Below, in pieces: positions 62,545 to 64,000 of a stretch of DNA of 64,000 nucleotides. Both the position numbers and the translations under genes were made by a program. Source of the DNA: Diploptera punctata (taxonomy: Eukaryota; Arthropoda; Insecta; Blattodea; Blaberidae); the NCBI GenBank assembly GCA_030220185.1, contig JASPKZ010007551.1, positions 206,001 to 270,000 on the forward strand, written 5' to 3'. The notes beneath the pieces are model-generated. The model searched no databases, was not told where the DNA came from, and saw nothing but the letters and a program-made list of their open reading frames with translations. The stretch's first letter is position 1. Every line of letters begins with the position of its first letter.

Positions 62545-63463
62545 TAAAGCGGCCTCTACACGATCAATATTTACGTCAATATACTGCACAATAATTGAGT
62601 CAATTAAAAAAAGTTTTATTTTTATTGTGCGATCTAGTAAATATTGCGTCGTCTGTTGGCAATATTGCGCAATACTAGTTCAGTTCTGTGTTAACAGTGT
62701 TGGAATAAATATGTTGACTGCACAAGTATCACCCGCGAACTAATTTATTGAGCAATAATATTGCACCTTGTGGGTTGGCTAAGTAATAATATTGTACAAA
62801 ATATTGTTGAATATATTGACGTAAATATTGATCATGTAGGGACTTTTCATGCTATGCTTGCAGCTTTACTAGGCAATTGTGTAGGTGTGGTAGCTTCCCG
62901 TTGCTTTTCACACCGGTGAAGGATGATGATGATAATGATAAGGATGACGGTCATATGATTTCGGGGACCGTTTGGGCCTTAAAGTTTTCCTGACATTTGT
63001 CTTAGAGTTGAGGAAAAACCCCGATAAAAACCTCACCCAGAAAAACTGCCCCGACCGGGGATCGAACCCGGGCCCTCTGTGTGACAAGGTAGCACGCTAC
63101 CTCGAGACCACAGCAGTGGACTACGTCAATATATTGCACAATATTTTTTTTACAATAGTATTACTTGGCCAACCCACACGGTGCACTATTATTGCTCAAT
63201 AAATTAGTTAGTGGATTATACGTGTGCAGTCAAAATGTGGAATAATAAAACAGACAGAACACAGAACTGAACTAGTATTGCGTAATATTGCCAACAGACG
63301 ACGCAATAATTACTAGATTGCACAATAAAAATCAAACTGCTTTTGATTGACTCAATATATTGAGCAATATTTCAATGTGACCTACAGGCGCTCAATATTA
63401 TTGTACAATGTCGATTATTGTGCAATATATGACGTAAATATTGATCGTGTAAGGGCCGCTTTA
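62545..63463. mobile_element. Two inverted MITE copies around a SINE
   Basis: Left copy 62545-62845 and right copy 63122-63463 are inverted relative to each other (TAAAGCGGCC...ACACGATCAATATTTACGTC against its complement at the right end). The left copy also ends with its own inverted CAATATTTACGTCAAT (62808-62835), so each is a MITE with terminal inverted repeats. Common inner blocks: GTCGTCTGTTGGCAATATT, ACTAGTTCAGTTCTGTGTT, AATTTATTGAGCAATAAT. No coding capacity. Confidence 0.85.
62846..63121 (-). mobile_element. SINE family A at the centre of an inverted MITE pair
   Basis: Minus-strand copy from TCATGCTATGCTTGCAGC to the head complement CTCGAGACCACAGCAGTGGA. The last part of the tail (CTGCCCGAGGGCAG block) is missing. 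Confidence 0.93.
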
Positions 63464-63584
63464 CATACACAATACAACCAACTAAGGAGGTTGTTCAAAT
63501 CTAACCGGGGTTGATTAACTTTTCAGGACATAAAAATCCTGAGGCTTCCTTCGGAAGGAAACTACTCTACTAGAGAAGGAAACC

Positions 63585-63716
63585 CATAGAGTAGATTTAC
63601 GATACGTAAAAGAACCTGAAGCCTGAAAAAAAACCTCTGGGGATAATTAACTAGTAGAGTAGATTTAGGATACGTAAAAGAACCTGAAGCCTGAAAAAAA
63701 CCTCTGGGGATAATTT
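63585..63716. repeat. Tandem duplication, ~66-bp units
   Basis: TAGAGTAGATTTACGATACG and TAGAGTAGATTTAGGATACG start two nearly identical units (63587- and 63655-), both ending ACCTCTGGGGATAATT. Recent local duplication. Confidence 0.9.
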
Positions 63717-63950
63717 GTCGCTCTTTCACGCTACAGTTTTAATTGGGATTCTAATGACCTTAGCTGTTAAAGGACGTCATTAAATAACACACTTATCATC
63801 ACAAATAACAAAATATAATAAAAATGTGTATTTGAGAATCCGTTAATTTTTTAAGTCGAAACGGAACCACTGGAGTACAAAAAACTTAATAGAGCTATGG
63901 AATGAAGCTATCGGCGAAACTTCTGAAGATAATTTTATACAGTTCTTGAA
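63717..63950. other. No recognisable feature
   Basis: AT-rich unique sequence. Confidence 0.4.
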
Positions 63951-63954
63951 CATT

Positions 63955-64000
63955 CTTCTTCTTCTTCTACAAGGTTTAGGCCATGCAGCCAGTTCCGGCG
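63955..64000 (-). mobile_element. LINE 3' tail, cut by window end
   Basis: CTTCTTCTTCTACAAGG, GTTTAGGCCATGCAGCC. The layout matches the other minus-strand LINE ends (short CTT tail, then a GCC palindrome). The element would continue beyond the window. Confidence 0.35.

Noticed and set aside
1..64000. A novel host defence or metabolic gene system
   Set aside because: All recognisable coding sequence belongs to transposable elements; nothing suggests a multi-gene host or bacterial system here.

Overview
Eukaryotic, AT-rich (about 36% GC by eye), gene-poor insect DNA. I found no convincing host protein-coding gene, no rRNA, no bacterial operon and no CRISPR array. The repeat content (many copies of one RTE-type LINE with a short tetranucleotide tail, several tRNA-headed SINE families, Penelope-like elements, mariner and pogo relics) suggests a large insect genome, most likely a cockroach or termite (Blattodea). 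That assignment is inference from recalled repeat style, not a database match. The ORFs longer than 100 codons that I can recognise belong to reverse transcriptases or endonucleases of retroelements, and almost all carry frameshifts or stops.

Layout. 1-1102: a 293-bp tandem repeat, each unit carrying a tRNA gene with internal A and B boxes and a T5 Pol III stop, with one unit inverted. 4-8.4 kb: a SINE, a truncated Penelope-like element with GIY-YIG endonuclease, then a short tandem array split by a pogo-type DNA transposon that kept its HTH and PHD finger but lost its catalytic core. 9-11 kb: a SINE and a degenerate mariner-type transposon with 100-bp inverted ends. 12.7-18 kb: LINE fragments, including a 1.0-kb LINE nested in another LINE with a perfect 12-bp target duplication. 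18.6-22.1 kb: a near full-length 3.27-kb RTE-type LINE (APE endonuclease plus reverse transcriptase) broken by about five frameshifts.

22-45 kb: tRNA SINEs, foldback elements, a Tigger-like relic, mariner-like and other non-autonomous DNA elements, more RTE copies and a Helitron-like 3' end. 45-64 kb: adjacent SINEs with clear target duplications, an internally deleted RTE copy keeping both ends, a mariner relic, a SINE nested in a LINE, a TTAA-flanked 713-bp element, a 5'-truncated RTE copy with a 415-codon open frame, near-perfect hairpins, and a SINE sitting between two inverted MITE copies.

Functionally these are parasites rather than a pathway. The LINEs supply reverse transcriptase and endonuclease; the SINEs carry Pol III promoters and show the 11-13 bp target duplications expected if they borrow that machinery. 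The ten RTE copies alone cover roughly 15% of the window. Stretches where I see nothing are listed as such.
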